This document shows positions 18,173-20,232 of a stretch of DNA of 20,232 nt, piece by piece. Position numbers and translations under genes: made by a program. Source of the stretch: Betaproteobacteria bacterium (GTDB taxonomy: Bacteria; Pseudomonadota; Gammaproteobacteria; Burkholderiales; SG8-39); assembly GCA_012274205.1 (NCBI GenBank), contig JAAOZY010000463.1, positions 1 to 20,232 on the forward strand, in the 5' to 3' direction. Every line of letters begins with the position of its first letter. Position 1 is the stretch's first letter. The notes beneath the pieces are model-generated. The model was not told the DNA's origin, did no database searches, and was given only the letters and a program-made list of their open reading frames with translations.

Positions 18173-20232
18173 GATGGGCTCTCGTTCTGGTTGGCGGCAG
18201 CGGGTGCGCCGAGCGCCGACGGTGGCGCAAACGCCGCGGCGTCTTCCTCGGTAATGGGCCATTTCTGCTTCCCGCCCTGCAGATAGGCGCCGATGGCCTT
18301 TGCGGCGCGGCGTCCGGCGCCCATGGCAAGGATCACCGTTGCGGCGCCGGTGACGATGTCGCCGCCGGCGAATACCCCGGGCAGGGTGGTCGCCTGCGTT
18401 ACCGGATCGGCGACGATATAGCCCCACTTGTTCAGCCCCAGTCCGTCGGTCGACTGGGTCACGATCGGATTGGCCTTGGTGCCGAGCGCATAGATCGCGG
18501 TATCGCATTCGAGCTCGACGAACTCGTCCAGCGGCACCGGCTTGCGCCGGCCTTTCTCGTCGGGTTCGCCCAGCATCATCTTCTGCACGCGCATGCCGCG
18601 CACGCCGCCCTCGGCATCGGTGAGAATCTCGACCGGCGTGTGCAGGAAAAAGAACTCGATGCCTTCTTCCTTGGCGTGGCGGATTTCCTCGATGCGCGCC
18701 GGAGCCTCGGCCTCGGAGCGGCGGTAGACGCAGCGCACCGTCGGCGCGCCCAGGCGCTTGGCCACGCGCAGGCAGTCCATGGCAGTATTGCCGGCGCCGA
18801 TCACCACCACGCTCTTGCCCAGCGTGATCGGCGTGTCGAGATAGGGAAACTTGTCGCCGCCCATCAGGTTGACACGGGTGAGAAATTCGTTGGCCGAATA
18901 GACCTGGCCGGCGAATTCGCCGGGGATGCCGAGAAATGACGGCGCGCCGGCGCCGGCGCCGACGAATACCGCATCGTAGCCCATGTCGCCCATGAGCTTG
19001 GCGATGGAAAAAGTCTTGCCGATGACCTTGTTGGTTTCGAACTTGACGCCCATGCGCTTCAAGCTGTCGACCTCGCGGCTGATGATGTCGCGCGGCAGGC
19101 GGAACGGCGGGATCCCGTACTGGAGCACGCCCCCGATCACGTGCAGCGCCTCGAATACGGTGACGTCGCAGCCGTAGCGCGCGAGGTCGGCGGCGACCGC
19201 GAGGCCCGAAGGGCCGGAGCCGACCACGGCGATATTTCCGAGCTTGCGCTCGAAGCGCGGTGCTGCGGTCTGCGGCGCGCGCGCATTGTCGCCGATGAAG
19301 CGCTCGAGCCGGCCTATCGCAACCGGCTCCATCTCGATCTTCTTGTTCTTGCCGATGATGCATTGCGCTTCGCACTGCGATTCCTGCGGGCAGACGCGCC
19401 CGCACACCGACGGGAACAGATTGGACTCGTTGATTACGCCGAGCGCGCCGTCGATGTCGCGCACTAGCAGGTGGCGGATGAAGCGCGGAATGTCGATCGA
19501 CACCGGGCAGCCCGCGATGCATACCGGTTTGGCGCACTGGATGCAGCGTTCTGCCTCCTCCAGCGCGTCGTGCATGCTGTAACCGAGATTGACTTCCTTG
19601 AAATTGCGCGAGCGCTCGAGCGCGTCGCGCTCCGGCATCTTCACCGCGTGGGGGGCGAGGTCCTTGTACTTCTTGTAGTTGCGCTTGTTCTCCTCGAACA
19701 GCTGCTTTTCTACCTGGCAGATGTGGGCGTAGTCTTCGCTCGCCCGCGTTTCCTCGCCCTTGAATCGGCGCTGGCGCAGCACCAGTTCCTTGAAATCGAC
19801 CAGGTGGCCGTCGAAATCCGGGCCGTCGACGCAGGCAAACTTGACTTCGCCGCCGACGCTGACGCGGCAGGAACCGCACATGCCGGTGCCGTCGACCATG
19901 ATCGCGTTGAGCGACACCATGGTCTTGACGCCGAACGGCCGCGTCGTTTCCACGCAGGCGTTCATCATCGGCAGCGGCCCGATGGCGACGACCAGGTCCG
20001 GCTTGTCGCGCTCGAGCACCTGCTTCAGCGCCGCGGTGACGAAGCCCGGCGTGCCGTAGCTGCCGTCGTCGGTGCAGACGATCAGCTGGTCGCAAAACTT
20101 GCTGAAGCGGTCTTCCCAGAATACGAGGCCCTTGTTGCGAAACCCGACGATGCCGGTGGTGCGGTTGCCGGCCTCCTTGAACGCCCGCAGTTGCGGATAG
20201 ATGGGCGCCACGCCCAGTCCGCCGCCGACCAG
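18169..20232 (-). CDS. Fused NfnA-NfnB-like (SudB-SudA) flavin/Fe-S oxidoreductase, 5' end outside window
   Basis: 687 residues are visible and the frame is open to the window's right edge. Sequence begins LVGGGLGVAPIYPQL, an internal motif of NfnA/SudB, so about 105-110 N-terminal residues (flavin-binding barrel) are missing. The NfnA part has the [2Fe-2S] motif CGSCRVSVGGEVKFAC (about 19834-19880). After a linker, the NfnB/GltD-like part has two [4Fe-4S] groups, CIQCAKPVCIAGCP (about 19503-19548) and CGRVCPQESQCEAQC (about 19365-19410). FAD binding is VVGSGPSGLAVAADLARYG, the NADPH fold is VVIGAGNTAMDCLRVAKRLG with CVYRRSEAEAP, and the C-terminal FAD motif is GVFAGGDIVTGAATVI. The separate-subunit relatives are NADH-dependent ferredoxin:NADP+ oxidoreductase and sulfide dehydrogenase. 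Beside nifJ, ferredoxin-linked NAD(P)H exchange is likely. The C-terminal half alone would often be misnamed glutamate synthase small subunit. Confidence 0.93.
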   Translation of the reverse strand: MVGGGLGVAPIYPQLRAFKEAGNRTTGIVGFRNKGLVFWEDRFSKFCDQLIVCTDDGSYGTPGFVTAALKQVLERDKPDLVVAIGPLPMMNACVETTRPFGVKTMVSLNAIMVDGTGMCGSCRVSVGGEVKFACVDGPDFDGHLVDFKELVLRQRRFKGEETRASEDYAHICQVEKQLFEENKRNYKKYKDLAPHAVKMPERDALERSRNFKEVNLGYSMHDALEEAERCIQCAKPVCIAGCPVSIDIPRFIRHLLVRDIDGALGVINESNLFPSVCGRVCPQESQCEAQCIIGKNKKIEMEPVAIGRLERFIGDNARAPQTAAPRFERKLGNIAVVGSGPSGLAVAADLARYGCDVTVFEALHVIGGVLQYGIPPFRLPRDIISREVDSLKRMGVKFETNKVIGKTFSIAKLMGDMGYDAVFVGAGAGAPSFLGIPGEFAGQVYSANEFLTRVNLMGGDKFPYLDTPITLGKSVVVIGAGNTAMDCLRVAKRLGAPTVRCVYRRSEAEAPARIEEIRHAKEEGIEFFFLHTPVEILTDAEGGVRGMRVQKMMLGEPDEKGRRKPVPLDEFVELECDTAIYALGTKANPIVTQSTDGLGLNKWGYIVADPVTQATTLPGVFAGGDIVTGAATVILAMGAGRRAAKAIGAYLQGGKQKWPITEEDAAAFAPPSALGAPAAANQNESPS

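Noticed and set aside
17502..18329. Upstream extension of the nifJ frame
   Set aside because: The extension runs across the rubrerythrin gene in another frame and looks random. MSKRLAVLEGNEAAARIA at 17501 is the normal PFOR start, with a good ribosome binding site.
18169..19300. gltD, glutamate synthase small subunit
   Set aside because: The C-terminal half resembles GltD, but it is fused to an NfnA/SudB part with a [2Fe-2S] motif, and no gltB neighbour is present in the window.
20200..20232. GTG at 20211 as the true start of the Nfn-like gene
   Set aside because: The frame continues upstream to the window edge with LVGGGLGV, an internal conserved NfnA/SudB motif, so the GTG is an internal valine.

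Overview
The window looks like chromosomal DNA of a GC-rich betaproteobacterium. The heat-shock and housekeeping order dnaJ-dnaK-grpE / hemH-hrcA // nadK-recN is typical of that group, and the protein sequences read as betaproteobacterial, but I cannot name a genus. Almost all of the window is coding. No insertion sequence, CRISPR array or phage gene is visible.

Layout. (1) Positions 1-3.7 kb, minus strand: grpE, dnaK and dnaJ, preceded by a near-consensus sigma-32 (RpoH) promoter at 3600-3627, with a terminator-like hairpin between dnaK and dnaJ. dnaJ does not simply run off the left edge. The first ~60 bases encode a piece of DnaJ's C-terminal domain on the opposite strand, so the window begins with a fold-back (inverted) junction inside dnaJ. 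(2) 3.7-5.8 kb, minus: hrcA followed by hemH (ferrochelatase). (3) 5.9-8.9 kb, plus: nadK, recN and a small membrane-anchored protein resembling a pseudopilin. (4) 8.9-9.3 kb: a tRNA-Val(GAC) gene with its own promoter, then a short non-coding stretch rich in hairpins. (5) 9.3-12.7 kb, plus: a complete DctPQM TRAP transporter for a carboxylate. It has two strong hairpins between dctP and dctQ, and a DctM about 120-130 residues longer than usual. (6) 12.86-20.2 kb, minus: a four-gene operon, tightly packed and mostly stop/start overlapped. It encodes a fused NfnA/NfnB-like (SudB-SudA-like) flavin/Fe-S oxidoreductase (5' end outside the window), a rubrerythrin with an N-terminal rubredoxin-like part, a full-length pyruvate:ferredoxin oxidoreductase, and a dihydroorotate-dehydrogenase-like flavoprotein that lacks the family's catalytic cysteine motif.

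How the genes work together. The heat-shock block makes the DnaK chaperone machine under RpoH, with the repressor HrcA encoded nearby. The TRAP operon would import an organic acid using the ion gradient. The last operon is a ferredoxin-centred redox module: PFOR oxidises pyruvate and reduces ferredoxin, the Nfn-like fusion could exchange electrons among ferredoxin, NADH and NADPH, rubrerythrin would protect the oxygen-sensitive Fe-S enzymes, and the DHOD-like protein is an unassigned fourth partner. This module is the most biologically interesting part of the window and suggests facultative or microaerobic/anaerobic metabolism (inference).
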